DNA of 64,000 nucleotides. Origin: Punctularia strigosozonata HHB-11173 SS5 (lineage: Eukaryota > Basidiomycota > Agaricomycetes > Corticiales > Punctulariaceae). Position numbers and translations under genes: made by a program. Below the pieces are notes generated by a model. That model worked only from the letters and a program-made list of their open reading frames with translations, made no database searches and was not told the origin of the DNA. The DNA lies in NCBI RefSeq assembly GCF_000264995.1, contig NW_006767446.1, positions 65,333 to 129,332 on the forward strand. Reading direction: 5' to 3'. Positions 30,126 through 42,316 of this stretch are shown piece by piece; positions within the stretch are counted from its first letter, which is position 1; every line of letters begins with the position of its first letter.

Positions 30126-33100
30126 ATGCTGCTCTGCAAGCTGAAGCTCGCCGCTCTGGCATGCGCCGCCCTCGCCGCCGGCACACTCGCCCGCACCGGC
30201 ACCGGCACCCAGCGCCTCGCCGTGCGCGACCAGACCGACGGCCTGCAAGACATCGTCACCTGGGACGAGTACTCGCTCAAGATCAACGGCACCCGCGTCT
30301 TCATCTGGTCCGGCGAGGTAAACCTCTCCCCCTTCCCCCCTCCTCTCCCCTCCATCCCCGTCGCTCATCCGCGCCCCCAGGTCCACCCGTACCGCCAGCC
30401 GGTCCAGTCGCTCCACCTCGACGTCTTCCAAAAGGTCAAGTCCCTCGGCTTCAACGCCGTCTCCTTCTACGTCTTCTGGGGCATCCACGAGCCCAAGCGC
30501 GGCACCCTCTCCTTCGAGGGCTTCCGCGACCTCCAGCCGTTCATCGACGCCGCCCGCCAGGCCGGCATCTACCTCATCGCCCGCCCCGGGTCCGTCCTTT
30601 CCTCTCCTCCTCTCCCTCCCTCCGTATATGCACCGCGCTGACGCGCGCGGGTCAGACCTTACATCAACGCCGAGACGACCGCCGGCGGCTTCCCCGGCTG
30701 GGGCACGTACACCCCCGGCCTCTGGCGCACCTCCAACGCGACCTACTTTGACGCCTGGCAGGGCTACATGTCCGCCGTGCTCGACGTCGTCGCCAAGAAC
30801 CAGATCACCGCCGGCGGGCCCATCATCCTCGTCCAGGTACCGTCTGCGTCCCCCTCTCTCGACTCTCTCCATCGAGTGACGACGGAAAACCGTAGAGCGA
30901 GAACGAATACACCGGCTTCGCGTCGGGACACTCGGAGGACTTGACGTACGAGCAGGAGCTGCTCACCGCCATCGTAACGCACCCCCAGCTCGTTCCCCGC
31001 ACCTCCTGCGTCGCTCACCTAAGCTTCTCCTCTTCCCAACAGCGCAACGCCGGCGTGCTCATCCCCACCACCTTCAACGACGCCTCCCAATCCGGGCACT
31101 ACCGCTCCGTCGACATCTACGGCTACGACTCGTACCCGAACGGCTTCGACTGCTCGCACCCGACCGTCTGGTCCCCCTCCGCCGTCCCCGAGTCCTTCTG
31201 GTCCACCCACCTCGCCCTCTCGCCCAACAAGCCGAACGCGGTGTACGAGTTCCAGGGCGGCGCGTTCGACGGCTGGTGCGCGTGACCCTTCCCCCTCTCC
31301 TCTCCCCATTCTAACGCTGCGATCCGTGGCGTAGGGGCGGTTCGGGATACGACACCTGCGCCGTCCTCACCGGCCCCGAATTCGAACGAGGTCAGCGTGC
31401 GCTTTCGGATGACGTATACGGCGTCTGACCTCACGCGGGCGATGACAGTGTTTTACAAGAACGAGCTCGCGATGGCGACGACGATGCTGAACCTGTACAT
31501 GATCTACGGCGGCACCAACTGGGGCGGCATCGCCCATCCGGGCGTCTACACCAGTTGCGTTTTCCTTCCCTGACACGTTCCCTGTCCTGTGGTCTTGTTC
31601 ATCTAACCGGGCCGTCGTTCGAATTCTACCCCAGGCTACGACTACGTACGCGATCTCTCTCTCTCTCTCTCTCTCTCTCTTTCGTCCTCTCCAATTCCGA
31701 TTTGATCTGATTTTTTTGTTTTGGATCGTGACCAGGGCTCGGCCATCGCGGAGGACCGCACCCTGCGCGAAAAGTACTACGAACTCAAGCTCCAGGCGCA
31801 CTTCGTCCGCGTCAGCCCGGCGCTGCTCACCACCCGCCCGCAAAACGTCGGCGCCGCCGCCCAGGGCGCGTTCACCGGCAACAGCGCGCTCAAGACGATC
31901 CAGACGCTCGACGTCGTCGGGAACAAGACCGGGTTCTACGTCGTCAGGTACGTTGCGCCCCCGCCCTCCCTCTATTCCTTTATATATATATATATATTCA
32001 TCAAACGATCGTGCAAAGGCAAGCGGACGCGTCGGCGTTCACCACCCAGAACTATACCATCGCGCTGCCGACGAGCGCGGGCAACCTGACCGTGCCCCTG
32101 CTCGGCGGGTCGCTCCAGCTCCGGGGGAAGGACTCGAAGATCCACGTCGTCGACTACGAAGCGGGCGGCACGACGCTGCTCTACTCGACCGCAGAGATCT
32201 TCACCTGGTGCGCTCCCCCAACCCATCAACCCATCGCCGCTCCCGCCCGCTGACCCCGCCCTCTCTCTCTCTCTCGCGCGCGCGCAGGGCGACGATCGAC
32301 GAGCGCGACGTGATCGTCGTGTACGGTAACGCGGGCGAGCTGCACGAGACCGCGATCATGTTTAACGGTACCGCGGCGCCCAAGGCGACCGTCGTCTCCG
32401 GCGGTCGGGCCGTCAAGCAGAAGGTCGCGAACGGCGCGCTCGTGCTGCAGTTCACGACCGCCGGCCAGACCGTCGTCCAAATCGGCTCCGGCGCGCTGCT
32501 CTACATCCTCGGTAACGTCCGCCCTTTCGCTTCTGCGCGGATTTCTAAACAGAGCCTTTTTTTTGACGTCGTACGTAGACCGCCCGACGGCGTACGAGTT
32601 CTGGGTCCTGCACCCCGCCGACCCGGCCCTCGGCGCCTTCGCCAACTTCACCACGTCCACCGCCCCGGTCATCGTCAAGGGCGGCTACCTCCTCCGCTCC
32701 GCCTCCCTTTCCCATGGCACCGTCCACCTCGTCGGCGATTTGAACGGCACGGCGTCGTTCGAGGTCGTCGCGCCCGCCGCGTTCGGGCGGGTCACGTTCA
32801 ACGGCGCGCCGTTGAGCGCGACGAGGAGCAAGTACGGCACGCTGATCACGGCGAAGAGGGAGGCGCGGTTGCCGGCGGTCACCGTGCCAAACTTGTCCTC
32901 GTTGACCTGGGTACGTGCGCCTTTTTTTTTTTTCATTCCATGTCCCGTCAGTCGCTGTTAACCACCCGCGTCCGTATAGAAAACCGCGGACAGCCTTCCC
33001 GAAATCACCGCCGACTACTCGGACGCGCTCTGGCCCGTCGCGAACCACACGACGACGGTGAACCCGACGCAGCCCCAGACGCCCGGCGTCGTCCTCTACG

Positions 33101-34246
33101 CCGGCGACTACGGCTTCCACACCGGCAACGTCCTCTGGCGCGCCCATTTCACCTCGTCCGGGTCCGAGACGGGCGTCGCGCTCTCCGTCCAGGGCGGCGC
33201 CGCGTTCGGGTTCTCGGTCTGGCTCGACGACGACGGCCGCTTCCTCGGGTCCTGGGTCGGCGATAACCTGCACGGCGCGGCGACGGCCGCGTTCGCGTTC
33301 GACGGGACGCTCGGGGCCGGGGAGAAGCACGTGGTGACGGTGGTGCAGGACCATATGGGGTACGAGGAGGACTTTACGGCCGCGTCGGATTCGTTCAAGG
33401 CCCCGCGCGGGATCTTGTCGTTCGGCTTTACGGGCGGGAACGCGACCGTGGACACGTGGAAGGTGACCGGGAACTTGGGAGGGGAGGACGTGCGCGACAT
33501 TTTCTTGATCGTTGCGCTCGGGTTCAGATCGCTGAGCGTTGCGATTTTGCTTTCCTCTCTCTATAGTTTGTCGACGAGACTCGTGGTCCTCTCAACGAAG
33601 GCGGGTTGTTCGGTGAACGACAAGGATGGCATCTCCCTGGCTTCGACGACAGTAAGTGGGCGGAGGGCAAGCCGACCGACGGGATCTCGCAGCCCGGGAT
33701 CAGCTTCTACCGGTGAGTTTGGCATGGCGTGCCCGGGCCGGGGACGAGAGACTGACGCGAATGCTCAGCACGACGTTCGACCTCGACGTTCCCAGCGGCG
33801 TCGACTACCCCATCGGCATCGTGGTCACGAATTCCACCACGAACCCGCATTTCCGCTCGCAGGCACGTCAAACCGACACCGATGTTTTCCCGCTTTGTAC
33901 TTACAAGATTCCCCTCTTTCCAACAGTTCTACGTGAATGGCTATCAGTTTGGCAAGTTCGTGAACCACGTAGGGCCGCAAAAGGTGTTCCCAGTCCGTGA
34001 GTCGAGACGCTCGTTTGTTCCAGGAAGACGAAGAGTGGACCGACCTCTTTTTTTTTTCCCACAGCGGAGGGCATCCTGAACTACCACGGGAAGAACACGC
34101 TCGCCGTCTCCCTCTGGGCACACGACGTAGGAGGAGCCAAGCTCGACAGCATCGCGCTCGAGGTCCTCGCGAAGGTGGACAGCACGAGGGGGCCCGTGAC
34201 GAACCAGCCGGCGCCTGCCTGGACGGCCCGCCCTGGCGCGTACTGA
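30126..34246 (+). CDS. Secreted GH35 beta-galactosidase 1 (1007 aa)
   Basis: Glycoside hydrolase family 35; releases terminal beta-galactose from plant-wall galactans and related chains outside the cell. Seventeen exons start at 30126, 30381, 30656, 30896, 31043, 31335, 31449, 31635, 31736, 32019, 32288, 32579, 32980, 33567, 33769, 33927 and 34065. They sum to 1007 codons plus stop, usual for fungal LacA-type enzymes. A signal peptide ([20 protein letters not shown]) leads. The catalytic barrel has [28 protein letters not shown], the acid/base motif [13 protein letters not shown] and the nucleophile region [12 protein letters not shown]-terminal beta domains follow (YNG-type and DHMGYEED). 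Exon 8 is 11 nt (31635-31645). The intron after RSQ (33863-33926) has a GC donor. Codons are strongly C/G-ending, unlike gene 2. Confidence 0.94.
31655..31680 (+). repeat. (CT)13 microsatellite in a GH35-1 intron
   Basis: Thirteen CT units between the 11-nt exon and the next exon, in the intron's pyrimidine-rich part. Confidence 0.95.
31981..31996 (+). repeat. (TA)8 microsatellite in a GH35-1 intron
   Basis: Eight TA units inside the intron after ...GFYVV. Confidence 0.95.
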
Positions 34247-34585
34247 GCCCGTTCCGAAAAACCGCCCTTGTAGCGCCAAAGAAGCGGAACGAATGTACGT
34301 TAATTACAGGGTGTGCTCGGTCGGTGAATGGACACGTTCGGATAAAGACGGCATGCGGCTGCGACTTCCTCATGGTCATGTGCTGGGGTACTGCTATGCT
34401 CACAGCGCTCCTTCTCAGAAGTACCTGTCACCGAGCTCTGGGCCGATCGCCCCGGGCCAACCACGAAGCTCGTCAAATGATGTTCGCGAGCCATGTTCCT
34501 CCGTCGTGCATTTTGCCGAGAAATGCCCGCGATCAGAGACGGTGTCCGCTCTCGGACTCGGTACTTGTCCTCGAGCACCGACGAA

Positions 34586-34593
34586 TCTATAAG
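34586..34593 (+). promoter_or_regulatory. TATA box of GH35 gene 2
   Basis: TCTATAAG, about 42-49 nt before the start codon. Confidence 0.5.
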
Positions 34594-34633
34594 ATCAGAA
34601 AAGTCCGATGTTGTTCAAACGGGACGCTTCATC

Positions 34634-37600
34634 ATGTTGCTCGTCCGGCTGCTGGCGAGCGTGAGCGTCGCGTTGACATGGTTCTCTTTGCTGATTGCAG
34701 CTACGCGTCCTCGGAGCGGGCGCCGTCTCGTTCTCGATACTCGGCAGGTTCAAACCGATGGGTACCAGGACGTCGTCACTTGGGACGAGTACTCCTTGAT
34801 GATCAACGGAACGCGCCTGTTCATATGGGGCGGAGAGGTGCGTCGCACTCTTCATCTATCCCTGTTCCCGTTGATCTGATGCTAGCGCGCGCCACACGCT
34901 TCAGGTTCACCCTTACCGCATGCCGGTTCAGTCTTTGCACCTCGACGTCTTCCAGAAGATCAAAGCCATGGGACTCAACGCGGTTTCGTTCTACGTCTTC
35001 TGGGGGATCCACGAGCCGAAGCGTGGAGAGATCTCGTGGGAAGGCTTCCGCGACCTTCAGCCTTTTATCGATGCTGCGATGGAAGCAGGGCTGTATCTTA
35101 TTGCGAGGCCAGGGTATGTAACGTTGTGACTGCCTGGTTCTTCGACCTCTGAATGCGGGCTTATAGTCCGTATATCAATGCGGAGACCACCGCAGGAGGC
35201 TTTCCGGGATGGGGAACCTACACTCCCGGCCTCTGGCGTACGGAGAACGCGACGTACTACGACGCTTGGCAAGAATACATGGCTCAGGTCGGCGGCATCA
35301 TAGCCAAGAACCAAATCAGCAACGGCGGTCCTATCATACTCACTCAGGTAATGTGCATAAACCGAGGCGGCGAAAAGGCGATCCTGACATGGGTACTTTT
35401 TCAGTTAGAGAACGAGTACAGTCTCGCGCAGGCGCCTTTGACCGAAGATTTCACCTATGAACGGCAGCTCATTGATGCCATTGTACGTCTGGAGTCATCA
35501 TCTCACCGCTTCCTCTAAAACGCGACTTACAAACACAACAGCGGGCCGCGGGAGTGACAGTGCCCACAACGCATAACGACGCCTGGCCCCATGGGAGTAA
35601 CGATATGGTTGACATCTATGGTGAGCGTAGAGAGCATGTGAGCGCGGCGGAGCTAACTTGAGTTCTATGAAGGCTATGACTCCTACCCGAATGGCTTTGA
35701 TTGTGCGCATCCGTATACCTGGGCTTCGGATGCAGTGGCCAATACCGAGTATTTCTGGGGCGCGCATCTGGAGGTAGCAGTGTCACTTGCATCTCAATGC
35801 CATAATCGTTGAATAGCCTCACAGTATAATCCCGAAGATCCCAATGCGGTATACGAGTTTCAAGGAGGAGCCTTCGATCCTTGGTATGCCCCTTATGTTG
35901 TATCTCAGTATGCTATGTTGACGTGAGTCATTCGAAGGGGCGGTTCTGGGTATGAAAACTGCGCTGTCCTGCTAGGACCTGAATTCGAACGAGGTGAAAT
36001 CGTTTTGAATTCGCAAATTATGGTTGAGGTTCTCACGGGATCGACCCTAGTGTTCTACAAGCATGAGCTGGCGATGTCGACGACATTGCTGAACCTGTAC
36101 ATGGCATATGGTGGAACTAACTGGGGCGGGATCGCGCATCCCGGGGTGTACACTAGTGCGTCTGCCGCGGGGTTATTCCGGAGATCGTTCGACTAATTTC
36201 AGCTACAGGTTATGATTATGTACGCGTCAGCCCTCGATCGGCACGCGTAATCGTCTGATGGCGACTATAGGGCTCAGCTATCGCAGAAGATCGTACCCTC
36301 CGCGAGAAGTACTATGAACTCAAACTTCAGGCCAGCTTCATCAGCGTTTCGCCGGCATTTCTGACCGGCCGACCTCAAAACGTCAACGCAGCGCAGGCAG
36401 CATTCACAGGAAACCCCGCTCTAACCACACATCAAGTTCTCGACGTGGTGGGAAACCAAACAGGATTTTACATTGTAGCGTACGTGGGCATGTCATGCTC
36501 CGACTTCCATCCGTTTTTTATTCTGAAATACAGGCAAAATGACACATCTTCTACGACTTCGGTTTCCTATCGCCTGACGGTGCCAAGCTCCAAAGGTAGC
36601 CTGAGCATACCTCAATTAGGAGGCTCCCTCACGCTTAACGGGAGAGACTCCAAGATACACGTCGTCGACTACAGTGCGGGTTCGACCACACTACTGTACT
36701 CCACTGCCGAGATCATGACATGGCAGGTTGCCCCCTCACATAACATCGGACTCAGCTTACCTGGCATTACAGGGCCACGATTGGCAACAGGGATGTTGTC
36801 GTTCTGTACGGCAATTCCGGCGAGCTCCACGAGACTGCAATCAAAGCCAGTAGCGCAGCAAACGCAAAGGTCGTCTCTGGCACTGGCAATGTCAAACAAG
36901 CCAATCGGAACGGAACGTTGGTGATCCAGTACACAACCAGCGGACAAACCGTGGTCGAGATTGGTTCCAGTGTGCTGTTATACATCTTAGGTCTGTGGCG
37001 AGTCTTTCTCCCCCAGGAATCTGTGCTCAGATCCATTATGAAGATCGTACTGAAGCTTACGAGTTTTGGATCCTTCACACTCCGGGAACCGGTGCATATG
37101 CTGCGTTTAACGCTGAGAATCCCGTTATAGTCAAAGGCGGCTACTTGCTTCGCTCGGTTTCAGCATCGGATGGGACGCTCGCTCTGAAGGGTGACCTGAA
37201 TGGCACGACGTCTTTTGAGATAATTGCACCCTCTGCTATCACGAAGCGAATTACGTTCAACGGAGACAGTCTATCGCTAACAAAAACAAAGTACGGGACA
37301 TTGGTAGCAAAGAAGAATGCTCGCCTCCCTGCGGTCACGCTTCCGCATCTTGCGACCGCCGCTACTTGGGTACGCCATATTTCGGGGTATTGACCATTCG
37401 ACTCATATGGCTTCGCTCAGAAAACCGCCAACAGCCTCCCGGAGATCTCCAGCGCGTATTCGGATGCACCGTGGACAACCGCAGATCATAACTCGACAGT
37501 GAATCCCACGCAATCTCTCACCCCTGTGGTTCTCTATGCTGGCGACTACGGCTATCATACGGGCAATATCTTGTGGCGCGCTCATTTCAATGCGTCCGGA

Positions 37601-38698
37601 GCGGAACGCGGTATCACACTGAATGTTCAGGGTGGCTCGGCGTTCGGTTATTCCGTGTGGTTGGACTCTTCCTTCCTCGGTTCTTGGGAGGGAAACGCCG
37701 TCAACAGCAGCTGGGAACAGACGTTCCCCTTCAAATCGACGACGATCAGATCCCGCTCCACCCACGTCATCACGATCCTTCAGGACCACATGGGATACGA
37801 AGAAGACTGGACGTCAGCTTCGGACGATTTCAAAACGCCTCGGGGTATTCTCAGCTACTCCTTCGTCGGAAGCAATAGCACCGTCGTTGGGACATGGAAG
37901 GTAACTGGTAATCTGGGGGGAGAAAGCGTGCGTGCTATCCAATGCAAGTGGAGCCCAGAAGCTGACCATGAGCCTTCCGCCCTTCAGTATGCAGATTCGG
38001 CCCGGGGACCCCTGAACGAAGGCGGATTATTTGCAGAACGACAAGGTACTTCACTCGAACCTGAAAACGCATGATAGACAAACTGACGTTCCCTCAGGTT
38101 GGCACCTTCCCGGGTTCGACGACAGCAAATGGGCTGCGGGCAAACCCACGTCCGGCATCTCGCAAGCAGGTGTTGCTTTCTATCGGTGGGATGGTTGATC
38201 GTCAGCGCGAATCATGCTGATATCCTCACAGAACGACTTTCAGTCTCGACGTCCCCACCGGCGTGGACTACCCGATAGGTATCTCCATCACCAATTCCAC
38301 GAGAACGTCCCACTTCAGAGCTCAAGTACGTCAATTTCCTTGGCTAGTTGCAGTAGAGGTTCCGGTTCTAACCTTCCCATCTTTCTGCAGCTTTATGTGA
38401 ACGGTTACCAGTTCGGCAAGTACGTCAACCACATAGGCCCCCAGTCCGTCTTTCCAGTTCGTAAGTAGCCTTTCGGCCTGTACGTAGATATATGTGCTCA
38501 CGCTCCATCATACTAGCGGAGGGTATCTTGAACTACCATGGAGAAAACACCCTTGCCGTGTCCCTATGGGCTCAAGACGCGAGCGGAGCCAAACTAGAAA
38601 GCATAGATCTCCAGGTACTCGCCAAACTGGACAGCTCGATGCCCGCTGTGACCAACCAGCCGATGCCTAAATGGTCCAAACGCCCGGGAGCGTACTAA
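34634..38698 (+). CDS. Secreted GH35 beta-galactosidase 2 (1007 aa)
   Basis: Tandem paralogue of the gene before it, starting 387 nt after its stop. Twenty exons begin at 34634, 34905, 35167, 35405, 35542, 35673, 35825, 35938, 36051, 36209, 36271, 36534, 36773, 37044, 37421, 37988, 38098, 38232, 38391 and 38517, again 1007 codons plus stop. It has a signal peptide ([19 protein letters not shown]), [28 protein letters not shown] with the acid/base Glu, [12 protein letters not shown] with the nucleophile Glu, and the same beta domains. It has three introns gene 1 lacks (inside DIYG|YDSY, after GAHLE, and in ERQG|W). The 11-nt exon is kept (36209-36219). The intron at 36723-36772 has a GC donor where gene 1 has GT. 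Base composition is much less GC-rich than gene 1, so the duplication is old or the two evolve under different bias. Confidence 0.94.
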
Positions 38699-38942
38699 GC
38701 TTCTCGGAGCTGCGACGACGCGAGATGGGATGGGTATCTCAATCGCTATGCACGTGTGGATGGCTTACGGTGGGGCAGTCAAGATGCAATCTTCCAAGGT
38801 TTGCTCTATCGCCCTGTTTCTACCCGATCCTCGTGCTACGTAACTACATGAAACAAACAGCCACCAAACATATGAGTATGCGAACGATGCAATAGAAGTT
38901 CACGCCGCTACGCTCTCACTCGATCAAGTCTCGGCGGGAATA

Positions 38943-40216
38943 CTAATCCTCCTCGGACCCGTCGTCCGCAGTGCTTGACTCGTCGTCCGATCCATCATCA
39001 GCGGCATCAACATCAGCCTCTGAATCGTCTGTCGAATCGTCCGTGGAATCATCCGCTCCATCGGAGCTGTCATCGGCAGAAGTGGTGTCAGCGTCGGTAG
39101 TGTCGATGGTAGAGTTGGCACCGGTAGTATCGATGGAGGTGGAGTTGGCACCGGTGGTGTCGACGGAGGTGGAGTTAGCGCCGGTACCGTCGATGATGGT
39201 CGAGTTGTCCGAGCTATCCCCAGTGTCGACGACGGTGGAGTTGCCAGCAAGAGACGGATCCACGCTCCCGTCGTCCGCGTCGGTGGAATCGTCGGTGCCG
39301 TCCGCATCCGTCCCATCCTCAGTGGCAGTGGAATCGACGTCCGTTCCATCGGTGCCGTCAGTGACATCGGTACCGTCGGTGCCATCATCCTCGGAATCGA
39401 CCGACGGATCAAAGCCGGCGGACGGGTCGACGCCTGTAGTGTCGAAACCGGTGTTGCCGAAGCCGGTGTTACCAAAGCCCCCATTCAGGCCGTTGTTAAT
39501 GACCTGCCCGATGGTATCTCCAACGACCTGTCCCGCAATGGTAGTACCGAAACCGCTTCCGGCGTTGGAATTGAATCCAGAGCCGGAAGCGGTCTGGTCT
39601 GTAGTGGAAGTGGTTCCCGTGGATGTGCCACTTCCGGACGAGGTAGACGTTTCCTCCGACTCTTCCGCGGAAGTGGTAGACGTGGAAACGGTCTCCTTGC
39701 TTGCAGCAACGGAGGTGGAGGTGGTGGAGGTCTCGAGCGCTGAGGATGTCTTGCTCTCAGTCTCTACCGAACGCAGAGAGGTGGTCAAGGCTACGGAGCG
39801 GGTTGAGGTCTCTGGTTCCTCTTTGCTGGTCGTAAGGCGGGCGACGGACGTCGTGGCACGCGCGGCAGTGGTCGTGACGCGTGCTGCAGTCGCGGTAGTA
39901 TGCTCAACGACTGCGGTAGTGCGGGCAGCGGCAGGGGTCTCGCGGATAGGGGTGGCCTTCGCAGGGGTGGCCTTCACGGGCGGGGGTCTGACGGGAGCTG
40001 GCCGTGCGGCGGGCTTGGGCCGGGAGGCGATCTTCGGCCTGCTGAACCGCTGTGTCCGAAAGAGAGACTCGCTTGTCAACGAATACGCTACTACAGGACC
40101 GATTTACTTACCACTCGTCGTTCGAGGCTGTTAGGATCGCCAATGGGCGCAGCAAGGCCGCTTGCGATGAGCGCAATGACGATGTACGCGAGGAGGAAGC
40201 GTGAGGATAGCATCAT
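38943..40216 (-). CDS. Secreted Thr/Ser/Asp-rich protein (403 aa)
   Basis: Function not recognised. Two exons: 40216-40112 (signal peptide LLAYIVIALIASGLAAP, then a dibasic ERR that could be a processing site) and 40049-38943. Order: a Pro/Lys/Arg-rich basic part, a Thr/Ser/Ala-rich mucin-like part likely to be O-glycosylated, a short Gly/Asn/Phe-rich repeat (GFGNTGFGNTGFDTTG), then an acidic Asp/Thr/Ser part built of units such as TGANSTSVDT, with an almost wholly acidic end. No GPI-anchor signal is seen. Likely an extracellular, disordered or wall-associated protein. It ends tail-to-tail with the second GH35 gene. Confidence 0.7.
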
Positions 40217-41147
40217 GGAAGGTCGTGGGATCGGCGACCGGCGACGAGGAACTGAGGGTACCCAAGGATCGGCAGAAGACAAGAGGAAATAGAGCAAACA
40301 AGGTCCGACCTGCAGATCGATTAGTCAGTTGATGTCCTTCGTGAATTTCGAGGGCAAAAAGGACGTACTTATCAAAAGCCAGGTAAAAAGAACGAAGGTC
40401 GAATGAGACTCGAAGAGAGACTAGGGCTTCGTGACGGAGACATGAGCCTTATAACTTCGCTCGCGTTGCTTTGACTTGAAACACTATCGGGAGTCGGGGA
40501 GAGAACGATGATGCGGGTCGCAGGGCACGCACAGCACTCAAATCCGAAACGCAGTAAAGCAAGTCTTACCGCTGATCTTGGCTCCGATCGATGCAGTATA
40601 TGGCCGTCCTCGTCGCTGAACGAGGCGGGGGCACTTCTGTGATTCCGCGCCAACTTAGATGTTTCCAGCTACAATGCAAGCGACTGTTCCAGTCATCGAC
40701 TCGCCAGTACAGTGATCTTGACGGTTTCGTTAACAGGGTTGGAACGCGATACTGGGACAGGGTGAGAGACCTTCAAAGCTTTGTGCCTGCTCGGTGGAGA
40801 GCTCGCACTCAGATTTCACAGCAGCCAAGCGCTGGCCAGCCAAGAGTATCCGACTGGATCGTGTGGATCCGAAGTACGAGGCAATCGAGCATGCGAGGCA
40901 GTCGGAATGAAGGACCGCCACTGGTAGCATCATTCTTCTATACGATGCGACGCTGACGTACGTTCAAGCAGTAAAGAGCGATCCAAGCAGGAACCCGCGT
41001 TGGGAAGTTTCACTGTACACGTGACCTTCAATGATGAAGAGGAAATGCTCCGGTTGGAACGAAACTCGTCATGCAACAAATGCTACAATGCAAGTTTCTG
41101 CTTTCTCAGTGCCAGGTTCTCAATGTTGGCACCGGCAGTGTCATATG
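40217..41147. other. Intergenic, no gene supported
   Basis: 40217-40460 is the likely promoter of the secreted protein (minus strand). The rest holds only short frames. Confidence 0.4.
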
Positions 41148-41746
41148 CTACTTGGGAATGGTGCCGTCCTCCACCAGCTCTCGTATCCGCTGTAATGCCT
41201 TCTCTATCTCAGCTCCAAGTCTTGCCGCCACGACCTTCGCCGACGGAGGCTCCCCACCCTCGGGTTCACCCAGTCCCCCAACGAGGATGTTAATGCATGT
41301 GATGCTGAAGTACAGCTCGTCATTCGGACCGTATGATATAACGTCTTCGATGAATTCCCCGTTAGGATATGTTCCGCGAGCCTGAAGGCGACGTTGAATC
41401 ATTGTCAGAGCCTGTTTCGCGAAGCACGGTTTGCTTGGTGTGCCGACACTGACCATTGTGTTTGCGTAGAACCAGCATGGCTCTGAAATGAGCGTCGGGT
41501 TGCCTTTGAGCCGTATATTCCTTACAATCTGCGTCGACGTTTCAATATGATGAAGCCAAGTGGGATGTAGCTCGCCTTGTCCCCGTGGTCTTCTGCGAGT
41601 TCGGAAAAGGTGATGAGATCCACGAACGTGGTCGGATGCCTAAGCTTGATTTCGAGTCCTTCCCATACTTGCGCCTCCGTGAGCACGATAGAGCATCCTG
41701 GAGGGTTAACAGGGCGAGTAGCAGAGATGCTCTTCACGACGGACAT
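41148..41746 (-). CDS. AtaL-like (DUF1857) small protein A (159 aa)
   Basis: Matches, from memory, the fungal AtaL-like/DUF1857 family, a START/SRPBCC-type fold whose role is mostly unknown and sometimes linked to secondary metabolism. Three exons: 41746-41576, 41528-41454 and 41381-41148. The text is KSISATRPVNPPG, VLTEAQVWEGLEIKLRHPTTFV, AEDHGDK, IVRNIRLKG, then ARGTYPNGEFIEDVISYGPN and a C-terminal helix. The first intron (41529-41575, 47 nt) needs a GC donor (AAG|GCGAGC). The paralogue at 42317-42901 has GT at the same place and fixes the exon ends. Confidence 0.8.
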
Positions 41747-42316
41747 TGTAAAGAATCGGGATATTGCCACTGAGCCTGGATTGCTCGAGCGTAGCCAGTA
41801 CTTATACGTACCCAAGATCAGCGGGGCAGTGTCTTATCACACAAGCGTAACACATACGCTAGTTCCCCACGGCAGCGGAGAAGCCTCCTTCGGATCAGAG
41901 AGTTCCGCGTGATTGAACGGGACAAAACGAAGTTCGTCCTGAAGAAGCGCTGACTCAGAGCATAGTGCATTCTCAGGAATGCCCCGCCAACTGCAGATTT
42001 CAGACACAAAAGAGTCGCCAGGAATGTGTCAAGCAAGCTGTGTCAGACAGTATTGACCGACAGCTAAGCACAAGCAGTATGCCATGTCCCGTGTTCAGAC
42101 ACGCGCCTAATTGGAGTTCTAGAGTCCCAGAGCGACGTGAAAGGTTCCGCGCGAGTTCCGTCAATTCCCGCGAGACTCGGACTATTGTGAGAGTCCTTCT
42201 TGAGTGTAGGTAGTAAGCGTCGAAAGTCAGACCTAGAATAATATATAGATGCCGAAATCATTACACGAACTGGGATCGACGCACCACTGCTACGATCGTG
42301 GATATCGTTGCCTCGG
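41747..42316. other. Spacer between the AtaL-like genes
   Basis: Holds the promoter of gene A (TATA at 41799) and the 3' end of gene B. No further gene is seen. Confidence 0.4.
41799..41807 (-). promoter_or_regulatory. TATA box of AtaL-like gene A
   Basis: Sense GTATAAGTA, about 53-61 nt before the start codon. Confidence 0.5.

Noticed and set aside
30039-30872. Minus-strand frame of 277 codons over GH35-1, and similar ones at 32545-33354
   Set aside because: Antisense shadows created by the high GC third positions of GH35-1.
36721-36772. GT donor after CAG at 36726 in GH35-2
   Set aside because: Gives a frame that does not continue into [13 protein letters not shown]; the GC donor two codon bases earlier keeps the frame and the exon length of gene 1.
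38971-40134. Plus-strand frame of 387 codons, Ser/Val/Pro-rich
   Set aside because: Antisense shadow of the Thr/Asp-rich secreted protein, which has a signal peptide, an intron and a plausible domain order.
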